Positions 1-7,544 of a stretch of DNA of 49,011 nucleotides are shown here, one piece after another (the first letter of the stretch is position 1; every line of letters starts with the position of its first letter). The notes beneath the pieces were generated by a model, which saw only the letters and a program-made list of their open reading frames with translations, had not been told where the DNA came from and made no database searches. The position numbers were made by a program, and so were the translations under genes. This DNA comes from Candidatus Omnitrophota bacterium (lineage in GTDB: Bacteria > Omnitrophota > Gorgyraeia > 2-01-FULL-45-10): positions 1-49,011 of the forward strand of contig JAQUSB010000012.1 in NCBI GenBank assembly GCA_028715345.1, written 5' to 3'.

Positions 1-43
1 GGAAAGAGTGTGAGAGAAGCTCGCGAGTATCGACATAGTCCGG

Positions 44-442
44 GTGACGACCATTAACGATCTGCGCGATAAGATAATTTTAACGATCGAAGCGTACCTG
101 AGTGCCAATAAAAACGCCGCCGGGAGATTTGTCCATGAAGGCGAAGAGTTCCATTTTATGAAATCCGTCAGTTTTATATTGCCTACGCAATATGAGACGG
201 ACAGTTTGGCGGGATTTGCCGATATACTCAAAAAAATAGACGTGGATTCGATATATTTTCATATTTTCGAAGCGCGTCTCAGGCTCGGAAAGAAGACCAA
301 CGACTTTTCGAATTGGATCGAGACATCGATCGGCGATAAAGAGCTGGCAGATAAGATCCTGAAACTCGATCCCTACACGTATACGCTGGAAGACCTGCGT
401 AAAACTATAATACATATAGTAGAAAAAAGGACCAAGGCGTAA
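44..442 (+). CDS. DUF5752 family protein
   Basis: This is a 132-residue soluble protein starting at GTG; an in-frame stop 33 bases upstream (11-13) makes it complete. The pattern of an FHF segment near residue 36, a PT motif near 47, an SIYFH-x-EAR motif near 68-78 and an NDFS-x-W motif near 86 matches my recollection of DUF5752, a family of unknown function often next to trehalose or related glycosyltransferases. The stop is followed one base later by treT, so the two are almost certainly co-transcribed. No signal peptide or membrane segment is visible. A role tied to trehalose synthesis is inferred from position only. No convincing ribosome binding site precedes the GTG, so the start is provisional. 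Confidence 0.72.
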   Translation: MTTINDLRDKIILTIEAYLSANKNAAGRFVHEGEEFHFMKSVSFILPTQYETDSLAGFADILKKIDVDSIYFHIFEARLRLGKKTNDFSNWIETSIGDKELADKILKLDPYTYTLEDLRKTIIHIVEKRTKA

Positions 443-443
443 A

Positions 444-1655
444 ATGGCAAGAATAGAAGAATATACACCTATCGTCGGGCAGGGAGTAATAAATAACCTG
501 AGGCTGATAGCCGAAAAATTGAAGGGCAAGAAGGTCCAGCATATAAATTCCACGGCAGTCGGCGGCGGTGTAGCCGAAATATTGAACCGCATGGTCCCGC
601 TCCTGCAGGAGCTGGGCGTCGATACGCGCTGGGACGTCATAAAAGGAGGCGAAAAGTTTTTCGCGACCACGAAAAAATTCCATAACGCCCTGCATGGTAA
701 GGAAGAGAAGATAACGAGCGACGATTTTATCAATTTTATGGAAACCGGTCAGCGAAACATCGACGAGATGGATATAAGCGGCGACATAGTATTTGTCCAC
801 GATCCGCAGCCTATAATGCTTGTAAATAAAAGATCGGATAACAGATGGATCTGGCGCTGCCATGTGGACGTGTCCGATCCCGACGAGGCCGTCTGGAAGT
901 TTTTATATGATTTTATCGTCAAATATGACGCGGCCGTATTTTCCGCGCCAGAATTTTCCCGGAAACTGCCCATAAAACAGTTTTTGATAGCGCCTTCTAT
1001 CGACCCATTGAGCGATAAGAATAGAGAGCTCCCGCAGGACGTCATAGATAAAGTATTGCGTAAATACGGGATCGGGAACGATAAGCCCATAGTTACCCAG
1101 ATATCGCGTTTCGACCGTCTCAAAGACCCGATAGGCGTGATCGAAGCTTACTTAAGCGTGAAGAAATATATAGACTGCCGGCTTGTGCTGGCAGGCGGCG
1201 GAGCGGCCGATGACCCCGAAGGAGTTTCGGTATATGAAGAGTGCAAAACATACGCCGCTAAAGATAAGGATATACATGTACTTTGGATGGCCCAGGACGA
1301 TATCGAAATAAATGCGTTACAGCGCGCGTCTACCGTAATTGTCCAAAAATCGTTAAAAGAAGGTTTCGGCCTGACCGTCGCCGAAGCTTTATGGAAAGGG
1401 AAACCTGTGGTTGCGTCCCATGTAGGAGGCATACCTCTGCAGATATCGCATAAATACTCCGGCCTTCTTTGCCATTCGGTAGAAGGGGCCGCCTTCGCGA
1501 TAAAACAGCTCCTCAATAGCCCCGAGTATGCCGTGAAACTGGGCAATAACGGCCGGGAGCATATACGGAATAATTTTCTCATAACGCGCCACCTCAGAGA
1601 TTATATGTTGCTGTTCCTGTCCTTGTACCATAACGAAGACGTGGTTTACTTATGA
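444..1655 (+). CDS. treT: Trehalose synthase TreT (glycosyltransferase family 4)
   Basis: This 403-residue protein resembles archaeal TreT (about 412 residues) over its whole length. TreT joins a nucleoside-diphosphate glucose to glucose, giving trehalose in one reversible cytoplasmic step. Recognisable blocks are HINSTAVGGGVAEIL near residue 33, FVHDPQP near 116, the WRCHVD block near 135, APSIDPLS near 184, TQISRFDRLKD near 220 and the GT4 donor-site E-x7-E motif (EGFGLTVAEALWKGKP) near 305-320. It is complete, with no insertions evident. It follows the DUF5752 gene by one base and its stop overlaps the antiporter start (ATGA). Together the three genes suggest an osmoprotection operon. NDP-sugar preference cannot be read from the sequence. 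Confidence 0.93.
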   Translation: MARIEEYTPIVGQGVINNLRLIAEKLKGKKVQHINSTAVGGGVAEILNRMVPLLQELGVDTRWDVIKGGEKFFATTKKFHNALHGKEEKITSDDFINFMETGQRNIDEMDISGDIVFVHDPQPIMLVNKRSDNRWIWRCHVDVSDPDEAVWKFLYDFIVKYDAAVFSAPEFSRKLPIKQFLIAPSIDPLSDKNRELPQDVIDKVLRKYGIGNDKPIVTQISRFDRLKDPIGVIEAYLSVKKYIDCRLVLAGGGAADDPEGVSVYEECKTYAAKDKDIHVLWMAQDDIEINALQRASTVIVQKSLKEGFGLTVAEALWKGKPVVASHVGGIPLQISHKYSGLLCHSVEGAAFAIKQLLNSPEYAVKLGNNGREHIRNNFLITRHLRDYMLLFLSLYHNEDVVYL

Positions 1656-3109
1656 TGATCGAGCATATTTTATTATGGGTCGCAGCATTGATATTCGTGA
1701 GCGTTATATCAAGTAAACTCTCGGATAGATTTGCCATACCTGCTTTGTTGCTTTTTTTAGTTATAGGCATGCTTGCCGGTTCGGAAGGCATAGGCGGCAT
1801 CTATTTCGACGATGCGCAGCTGGCCAAAGCCATAGGTATCGTTGCGTTAATTTTTATTATTTTTTCCGGCGGGCTTGACACGAATTGGAAAGAAACGAGA
1901 TCCATTGTTTTCCCGGGGGTTATCCTTTCCACAATAGGGGTTTTGCTCACAGCCGTCATAACGGGATATTTCGCAATGCTTATTTTAAAATTCTCTTTTT
2001 TAGAAGGAATGCTGTTAGGCTCTATCGTATCGTCAACGGATGCCGCAGCCGTATTCAGTATCTTAAGATCCAAGCGGATCAGCCTTCGCAGCCCCCTGAA
2101 GCCGTTGCTTGAGTTTGAATCGGGCAGCAACGATCCGATGGCCGTTTTTTTGACCATAGGATTCATATCTCTCCTGACAGCGAAGAGTGCGGATGTCGCT
2201 GCGCTTATCCCGAAATTCATTATCGATATGGGAGTGGGTGCCCTGACAGGATATTTATTGTCAGGGCTCATTGTATCTTTTATTTCCCGCCTGAAACTGG
2301 AATACGAAGGGCTTTACCTGGCGCTGACGATATCACTCGTCCTTTTGACATATGTTATAGCCGTTTTTCTTAAAGGTAACGGTTTCCTTGCGGTATATAT
2401 CGTTGGCTTGATGCTTGGCCGCGCCGAATTCCCAAATAAAAAGATGATCATGAGATTCCATGACGGCTTGGCCTGGTTAATGCAGATCACTATGTTTGTG
2501 ACATTGGGGCTGCTCGTCTTTCCGTCGCGCATTGTGCCGTTACTGGGAGCAGGGGTGCTGCTTACGATTATTCTTATGATAATTGCGCGTCCGCTGAGCG
2601 TAATGCTGTGCCTTATGCCGTTTAAAATGGAATTACGAAAAAAGATCATGATCGGGTGGGTCGGATTAAGGGGCTCCGTTCCGATCATTCTGGCGACATT
2701 TCCTTTTATGGCAGGTATTCCGCAAGCCGACACTATCTTTAATGTCGTATTTTTCGTCGTTATCGCGTCGGTATTCGTTCAAGGGACATCTATCCCTTTC
2801 GTTTCCAAAATATTAAAATTAGACGTTCCGTGGGCCTACAGAAAAAGCTACCCTATAGAATTCGAAAAGATCGAAGGTGTCGACGCGGAGCTGACGGATG
2901 TCCTCGTTCCGTATGACTCGAAAGCAGTGGGCGAGAGGATCGGCGATCTGAATATCCCCGAGAAGTGCCTCATCGTCCTTATTTCCAGGAATGAAAAATT
3001 TATTATCCCGTCCGGTTCGGTGATATTAGAGGGCGGCGACGTTCTGCTGGTATTGGCCAGCGGCAAAGACTTGGCCGCGCTTCAAAAAATACTCGCGAAT
3101 CTAAAGTAA
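1652..3109 (+). CDS. CPA1 cation:proton antiporter with C-terminal TrkA-C domain (NhaP2/CvrA-like)
   Basis: This 485-residue inner-membrane antiporter exchanges K+ or Na+ for protons. Residues 1-385 hold about a dozen hydrophobic segments. Ion-site motifs typical of the CPA1 family are present: SSTDAAAV (Asp130) and ESGSNDPMAV (Asn160-Asp161). Residues about 405-485 form a TrkA-C-like cytoplasmic domain (VPYDSKAVGERIGDLNIP, then a glycine-rich end), as in the K+/H+ antiporter NhaP2/CvrA; that domain usually binds a regulatory ligand. E. coli CvrA is longer (about 578 residues). The start overlaps the treT stop by four bases, so translation is probably coupled. Co-expression with trehalose synthase fits an osmotic or turgor role. 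Substrate ion is not decidable here. Confidence 0.9.
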   Translation: MMIEHILLWVAALIFVSVISSKLSDRFAIPALLLFLVIGMLAGSEGIGGIYFDDAQLAKAIGIVALIFIIFSGGLDTNWKETRSIVFPGVILSTIGVLLTAVITGYFAMLILKFSFLEGMLLGSIVSSTDAAAVFSILRSKRISLRSPLKPLLEFESGSNDPMAVFLTIGFISLLTAKSADVAALIPKFIIDMGVGALTGYLLSGLIVSFISRLKLEYEGLYLALTISLVLLTYVIAVFLKGNGFLAVYIVGLMLGRAEFPNKKMIMRFHDGLAWLMQITMFVTLGLLVFPSRIVPLLGAGVLLTIILMIIARPLSVMLCLMPFKMELRKKIMIGWVGLRGSVPIILATFPFMAGIPQADTIFNVVFFVVIASVFVQGTSIPFVSKILKLDVPWAYRKSYPIEFEKIEGVDAELTDVLVPYDSKAVGERIGDLNIPEKCLIVLISRNEKFIIPSGSVILEGGDVLLVLASGKDLAALQKILANLK

Positions 3110-3135
3110 GTAGCGCACCCTTAAGGGTGCGCTAC
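3110..3135 (+). terminator. Perfect palindrome after the treT-antiporter operon, probable terminator
   Basis: A 13-base arm, GTAGCGCACCCTT, is followed directly by its exact reverse complement, starting on the base after the antiporter stop. RNA would fold to a GC-rich stem of about 11 bp with a small loop. A short T tract (ATTTTTAT) lies about 10 bases beyond rather than immediately after, so it is not a textbook intrinsic terminator. A dispersed palindromic repeat is the alternative. Confidence 0.6.
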
Positions 3136-3165
3136 GATTGTGGATAATTTTTATGAGGATCTAGA

Positions 3166-3477
3166 ATGAAAACAAAATCGGTCGATTTGGTAAGCTTGCC
3201 GGGTTATCAAAAAGATTCTATCGTGAGCCAGGAGATCATAAAGAAAGAAGCAGGGACGGTAACGATATTTGCCTTTGATAAAGGCCAGGGTTTAAGCGAA
3301 CATACTGCCCCTTTCGATGCTTTGGTTTATATCCTGGACGGGCAAGCAAAGATCAATATTTCAGGCAAGCCGCATCTTCTTAAGAAAGGCCGGATGATCT
3401 TAATGCCGGCAAATAAGCCGCACTCGTTAAAAGCGGTTAGAAGGTTTAAGATGCTATTGGTTATGGTGAAAAATTAA
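3166..3477 (+). CDS. Small cupin-domain protein
   Basis: This 103-residue protein is a single cupin barrel. Motif 1 is around residues 42-60 (GLSEHTAPFDALVYILDG) and motif 2 around 85-92 (PANKPHSL). The first motif keeps one histidine but has Thr-Ala-Pro where many cupins have a second metal-binding histidine, so metal coordination may be partial. Members of this small Cupin_2 group are common stand-alone proteins whose substrates are mostly unknown. A GAGGATCT stretch before the ATG is a plausible ribosome binding site. It sits after the palindrome that closes the treT operon and converges with the minus-strand gene at 3512. Function is not assigned. Confidence 0.85.
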   Translation: MKTKSVDLVSLPGYQKDSIVSQEIIKKEAGTVTIFAFDKGQGLSEHTAPFDALVYILDGQAKINISGKPHLLKKGRMILMPANKPHSLKAVRRFKMLLVMVKN

Positions 3478-3511
3478 TAGAGTGTCCCCGACTGGCACGT
3501 CCCCCAAAGGG

Positions 3512-3871
3512 TTATTTACGGCGGGCCTTCTCCAATTTCAGTACTCTCTCTTCCAATTTCGTTACCTTATCTTCCAGAGCTTTGAAGTTTTCGGTCATGC
3601 TCTTAAATCTTCGCGCCGCGTATTCTCCAGCCTCTTCCATTTTTACCTGGGAGCCTTCCATGTAGAATTGCGTACCCTCAGGTACCACCATATTTATGCC
3701 GCCGATCTTCTTTACCTCCATACCGGGCCGGACCTCATTGATATTCTCGGGGGTCATCTTATGTACGTCCTTGCCATTTTTGTCGTAATCGGTCTGCGCG
3801 CAGATAGCGTTTTGCAGAAAGAATAACGCGATCGCCGCACCGCCTACCGCCGCTTTTTTCAGATTTGTCAT
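3512..3871 (-). CDS. Small exported protein with C-terminal coiled coil, unknown function
   Basis: From the ATG at 3871 the product has 119 residues. It begins with a signal peptide (basic MTNLKK, a hydrophobic stretch, cleavage likely after ICA near residue 25). The central part carries GMEVKKIGGINMVVPEGTQ. Residues about 88-119 form a charged amphipathic helix with heptad spacing (FKALEDKVTKLEERVLKLEK), a likely coiled coil. A TTG seven codons upstream (3892) overlaps the stop of the preceding gene as TTGA and is an alternative start; neither has a good ribosome binding site. It is co-directional and probably co-transcribed with the gene at 3889-4248. I do not recognise a family. Confidence 0.7.
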   Translation of the reverse strand: MTNLKKAAVGGAAIALFFLQNAICAQTDYDKNGKDVHKMTPENINEVRPGMEVKKIGGINMVVPEGTQFYMEGSQVKMEEAGEYAARRFKSMTENFKALEDKVTKLEERVLKLEKARRK

Positions 3872-3888
3872 AATTGATCGCCGTATGT

Positions 3889-4248
3889 TCAACTGGTGCG
3901 TTTGACAGTCATGCTGACTACTATAGGCATGCCCAATCCCACCGATGGGTTGCGGTATTTTATGACTGCCCGGTCGAATTGGTTTAAGTCCATCATGCCG
4001 ATAGTATCGGAGCCTTTGGTTATGAGAGCGTCATCAGGTACTTTTAGAGTAATCTCGTCATTGGCTATCGTAGGATAAGTCTGGGTCCATTTTACCACTA
4101 TGACACCTTTTATGGTGTCGAGAGACACTATCTCTCCCGCTAAAGTATATACTGTGACCGTTTCTACAGCGTCTTCGCACATAACCGGTGTGACGGCTAC
4201 TATGGCGCAGAGCGCGACCAGCATGGAAAAGAAAAAATTTGCCGGCAT
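3889..4248 (-). CDS. Small exported protein, unknown function
   Basis: The start is set at the ATG at 4248 because AAGGAGG lies eight bases upstream on the minus strand; an upstream GTG at 4257 would overlap that ribosome binding site. The 119-residue product has an N-terminal signal peptide (hydrophobic stretch, cleavage likely after VMC or CEDA near residues 23-26). The mature part is rich in beta strand pattern (VTVYTLAGEIVSLD, then GVIVVKW, then DEITLKVPDDALI), suggesting a small barrel like those that bind ions or nucleotides, but I cannot name a family. It precedes the coiled-coil exported gene with the two ends overlapping, so the pair probably acts together in the periplasm. Confidence 0.72.
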   Translation of the reverse strand: MPANFFFSMLVALCAIVAVTPVMCEDAVETVTVYTLAGEIVSLDTIKGVIVVKWTQTYPTIANDEITLKVPDDALITKGSDTIGMMDLNQFDRAVIKYRNPSVGLGMPIVVSMTVKRTS

Positions 4249-4327
4249 ATCGAGCACCTCCTTGTTGGGTTTAAGTTTACTATAAGATCAGGAAAAGTCA
4301 AGGCGCGGTGTTTATTCTATAATAGAC

Positions 4328-4355
4328 TTGACATTATCATAGATATCATTATACT
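4328..4355 (+). promoter_or_regulatory. Sigma70-like promoter ahead of the secretion gene cluster
   Basis: A consensus -35 TTGACA (4328-4333) and a near-consensus -10 TATACT (4350-4355) are separated by 16 bases in an AT-rich stretch with no genes. Transcription would start near 4362, about 50 bases before the GspA-like start at 4411. It is the best-looking promoter in the window and the only clear one before the gspA-C-D run. Confidence 0.7.
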
Positions 4356-4410
4356 TAGTAATAGTAATATATATTGCGGGTTATCTTTCATATATTATAA
4401 AAGGTTTATA

Positions 4411-5254
4411 ATGAGTTATTACAGAATATTGGGGCTGGAAGCAGAACCTTTTTCCACAAGCCCGGACCCGCAGTTTTTTTTACCAATCCAAAGAGCACAA
4501 ATCCGTCCTTTACCGCCTACGCATAGCAGTCGAGTTAAAACGAGGTTTAAGCCTGGTCCTCGGCGATGTCGGGACAGGCAAGACGACCCTGTCGAGGAAA
4601 CTTTCCCAACTCTTAAAATCGGATTCGGGCCTCATAATGACTATGATACTAAACCCGATATACGAATCCGAAAAGCAGTTCTTGGCCGATCTGGCCGAGC
4701 GATTTGGGATAAACAATATCCCCGGCTCGACCGTCCTCGATTATCTTAAGGCGATAGAGAAGTTCCTTTTCGAAAAATGCGTCGAAGAGAATAAGACGAT
4801 CGTCCTGCTCATAGACGAATCCCAGAAATTGACCGATCCCTGCATAGAGATACTGCGCACCATCCTCAATTACGAAACCAACGAATATAAAATCCTCCAG
4901 CTTATCATAATGGGGCAGATGGAACTTCTGCCGCGCATAAGTACTATAAAGAATCTGTGGGACAGGATATCGCTAAAGTATATGCTCAACCCTCTCGACG
5001 AGGACGAAGTGAGGGAGCTTATAGCTTTCAGGTTGAAACAGGCCGGCTATGCGTCTAAGCACCTTCTCTTTACCGAAAGCGCCATAGATGCCGTATATAA
5101 CCACAGCCAGGGATATCCCAGGAGGATAGCCATGCTATGCCACGACGCGTTGGAGCACCTTGTGATGCGCAACAAAGGCATAGTAACGGCCGACATAATC
5201 CAGGAAATAATAAAAAATGAGCTGTCGCCTTTCCAGGGCGCGCTTAAGTCATAA
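4411..5254 (+). CDS. gspA: GspA/ExeA-like AAA+ ATPase, interrupted by a frameshift in a T8 run
   Basis: The first 23 codons (FGLxxxPFxxSPDPxFF-type start) belong to the ExeA/GspA family, but the frame then leaves the family. Skipping one base within the T8 run at 4474-4481 restores a continuous 280-residue protein: YQSKEH follows at once, then the Walker A GDVGTGKTT (corrected residues 51-59) and Walker B LLIDESQ (about 132-138). The C-terminal part matches the GspA ATPase lid region. GspA, normally with GspB, energises assembly of the GspD secretin through peptidoglycan; no GspB or peptidoglycan-binding domain is seen here. The stop overlaps the gspC start (TAATG). The break could be a sequencing error, a real mutation or slippage at the homopolymer. 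Confidence 0.82.
4474..4481 (+). other. T8 homopolymer at the gspA frameshift
   Basis: Eight consecutive T follow CAG. Seven would keep the ExeA-family reading frame open through the Walker A motif. The family-like sequence changes frame exactly across this run, so it marks the indel or slippage site. Confidence 0.85.
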
Positions 5255-5925
5255 TGGCAGAGAATATTTCGCCGGAAGAGAAACTCTTCAGGATCATACA
5301 GAAAGAGAAGGCCGCGCCCGCGACGGCAGAACGCCCTCCGGCTTTCCATCCGCCCGCGGCCGATTGGCTCAAAAAATTCGGCGAAACGGCTCTGCAGTGG
5401 AAAGATAGATTACTCAACCCGTCAAAAGCGAAGAAGCTCGTCCTGGATCTGCAGCTGCGGACCGTTAACATATTTTTAACCGCGGTGCTTGTGTTGCTCG
5501 TCGTATCCTTGATATATTATGCCGTGAGGAATTATCCGAACACCGCAAAAGTGACGCTCGCGACGGCTACGGCTCAGACTTTTCTTCCGCCCGAAGCGAA
5601 AAGCGCCGGGCAAGTCCATAGCGCCGGAGATTACCTTAACGCTGCCAGGCAGAGGAACATATTTACAGCCACTCAGGATGCCGGCAGTGTAAGTCAGGAT
5701 GCCGGCGCGCCCGTCCAGGAATTCGACCGGGCCAGCCTGGGCGATCTGAAGGTCCAGGGAATATCGTGGGGCGATGTTCCTAAAGTTATGATACAGAGCG
5801 CGAAAGACAATAAATTTTATATATTGAAACAGGGCCAATCCGTAGGCTCGACCGGTGTTAAGGTCAAGACGATACTTCGCAATAAAGTAGTGCTCACTGC
5901 GGGGGACAAAGATTTTGAACTATAA
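5254..5925 (+). CDS. gspC: GspC-like inner-membrane component of type II secretion
   Basis: The product has 223 residues. Residues 1-68 are cytoplasmic and polar, unusually long and proline/alanine-rich. Residues about 72-92 form a single membrane span (IFLTAVLVLLVVSLIYYAV). The periplasmic part contains RNIF near 135, a hallmark of GspC/PilP-type proteins, and a homology-region-like beta domain at about 162-223 (LKVQGISWGD through VVLTAGDKDFEL). In type II secretion this domain contacts the N0 domain of the secretin. There is no C-terminal PDZ domain, which in classical GspC helps choose substrates. The start overlaps the gspA stop and the end overlaps gspD by 11 bases. PilP is the alternative name if the apparatus is pilus-like. 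Confidence 0.83.
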   Translation: MAENISPEEKLFRIIQKEKAAPATAERPPAFHPPAADWLKKFGETALQWKDRLLNPSKAKKLVLDLQLRTVNIFLTAVLVLLVVSLIYYAVRNYPNTAKVTLATATAQTFLPPEAKSAGQVHSAGDYLNAARQRNIFTATQDAGSVSQDAGAPVQEFDRASLGDLKVQGISWGDVPKVMIQSAKDNKFYILKQGQSVGSTGVKVKTILRNKVVLTAGDKDFEL

Positions 5926-7501
5926 GAAATTTGCCGTAATTTCGATGAGTCTGCTCCTTCTGGCCACCCCGGCCTGCGGAGAGCCGGGCTCATATATATC
6001 CGAGCCCGTCGAGATGTCTCACCATCCTTCTATATCCGAATACGGCATCGAGGGGCTGAAGAAACGCCTTTCCTTAGATATACGCTCGATGGACATAAAC
6101 CAGTTCCTGAAGTTTCTCGCTACCGAAGGCTCGCTGAATATAGTAACTACGAAAAACGTCTCCGGCCTGGTCAGTTTACTCATAAACGACGTGACGATAG
6201 CGGATGCGCTCGAGATAGCCCTTTCCGCGAACAACCTCGCGAGCGAAAAGAAGGAAAATATCATTTCGATAATGACGAACGCGGAATACAAGGCCATGTA
6301 CGGCGTCGATTTTTACGACCAGCGGATGACTTTCGTTTACCAGTTGAAATATGCTTCCGTAAAAAACGTCTCTGCCATGCTTGCCAATATAAAAAGCGAT
6401 ATAGGCAAAGTCATATCGGATGAATCGACCGGGACCATAGTCATCATAGATACTCCGGCGAAAATACGGGAGATGAAGGAAGTGATAAAGCAGCAGGAGC
6501 TGCCTACCGTTACGAGAGTCTACCCGACGGAGACCAAAGTATTCGAAATGAAATACGCCAAGATAGAGACGATAAAAGACGAGTTGACGAAGCTGCTCAC
6601 TCCCGATATAGGCACGATGAGGACGGACACCAGGACCAACAGCGTGATGATCACCGACCTGCCGTACCAATTCAGGCGTATCGAGACGATGCTGCACGCT
6701 TTCGACAGGAAGGCGAGGCAGGTCTTCATAGAGGCGCACATAGTAGAAGTAACGCTTGGCGACCAGTTCCAGTGGGGCGTCGACTGGGAGAAGGTCATAC
6801 GTATAGCCGGCACCCACGGGATCAAGTTCATACCGAGCATATCGCTGCCCCTGGCCGCTGCGACGACGATGGGGACCCTGTCGATACAGACGGCGAATGC
6901 GACGACGCCAAATGCCATCATACAGATGCTCGGCACGGTCACGGAGACGAGGATACTCTCCAACCCGCACCTTACGGTAGAGGAGGGTAAGGAGGCAAAG
7001 ATAGAAGTCATCGAAAAGCAGCCGTATCAGGAAGATACGACGACGACGGCTTCCGGCGGCACTACCACGGCTTCGAAGAGCTATCAGTGGGTGAATGTCG
7101 GCATCACTTTAAATGTTACTACGAGGATAAATAAAGACGGCAATATAAACATGCTCATAAAGCCGGAGGTAAGCTCTATCGAGACATGGTACGGCGGCAT
7201 GGCGCAGGCAGCCGGCGCGGTGCCTGTAGTGAAATCGTCGAATGCACAGACGACGGTAAATGTCAAAGACGGCACTACGATAATCATAGCCGGCATGATA
7301 TCCGACAATAAAGTCAGGACGATAAATAAGATACCGTTCTTCGGCGATCTGCCTGTAGTAGGCAAAGCATTTCAGAACATAAGCGATAATATATCGCGGA
7401 CGGAAACCATAGTCTTTTTGACCCCGAAGCTGGTCGAGGGTGATAAGAGCTTCCTGTTGGAAAAGGAATTGCCCAAGATGTCCGGCGGGATACGGGAATA
7501 A
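5915..7501 (+). CDS. gspD: Secretin GspD/PilQ (outer-membrane channel)
   Basis: This 528-residue secretin starts at TTG inside the end of gspC. Residues 1-22 form a signal peptide; a cysteine follows but the lipobox is poor, so lipidation is doubtful. An N0/STN-like domain spans about 50-130 and two N-type ring domains about 140-195 and 208-285. The secretin core (about 285-515) has SNPHLTVEEGKEA and the signature VKDGTTIIIAGMI followed by KIPFFGDLPVVGKAF, which shape the gate and barrel. It is shorter than classical GspD (about 650 residues) because it has fewer N domains. It forms the multimeric outer-membrane pore through which cargo leaves. Neighbouring gspC supplies its inner-membrane partner. 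Confidence 0.94.
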   Translation: MNYKKFAVISMSLLLLATPACGEPGSYISEPVEMSHHPSISEYGIEGLKKRLSLDIRSMDINQFLKFLATEGSLNIVTTKNVSGLVSLLINDVTIADALEIALSANNLASEKKENIISIMTNAEYKAMYGVDFYDQRMTFVYQLKYASVKNVSAMLANIKSDIGKVISDESTGTIVIIDTPAKIREMKEVIKQQELPTVTRVYPTETKVFEMKYAKIETIKDELTKLLTPDIGTMRTDTRTNSVMITDLPYQFRRIETMLHAFDRKARQVFIEAHIVEVTLGDQFQWGVDWEKVIRIAGTHGIKFIPSISLPLAAATTMGTLSIQTANATTPNAIIQMLGTVTETRILSNPHLTVEEGKEAKIEVIEKQPYQEDTTTTASGGTTTASKSYQWVNVGITLNVTTRINKDGNINMLIKPEVSSIETWYGGMAQAAGAVPVVKSSNAQTTVNVKDGTTIIIAGMISDNKVRTINKIPFFGDLPVVGKAFQNISDNISRTETIVFLTPKLVEGDKSFLLEKELPKMSGGIRE

Positions 7502-7544
7502 TTCGTGCTTGAATATGTGCCGGCGAACCTACAAAGGTGAGGAC

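Noticed and set aside
1-57. Tail of an upstream gene (18 open codons in frame 1 ending at TAA 55-57)
   Set aside because: All three frames end within 57 bases and none of the short tails resembles a known protein end, so the frame of any upstream gene cannot be chosen.
4411-4749. Separate 112-residue gene at the start of the GspA locus
   Set aside because: After residue 23 the sequence is an out-of-frame reading of the ExeA-like ATPase; the Walker A motif is in the other frame.
5915-5985. Lipoprotein signal on the secretin
   Set aside because: The residues before the cysteine (T-P-A) do not fit a lipobox; an ordinary signal peptide is more likely.
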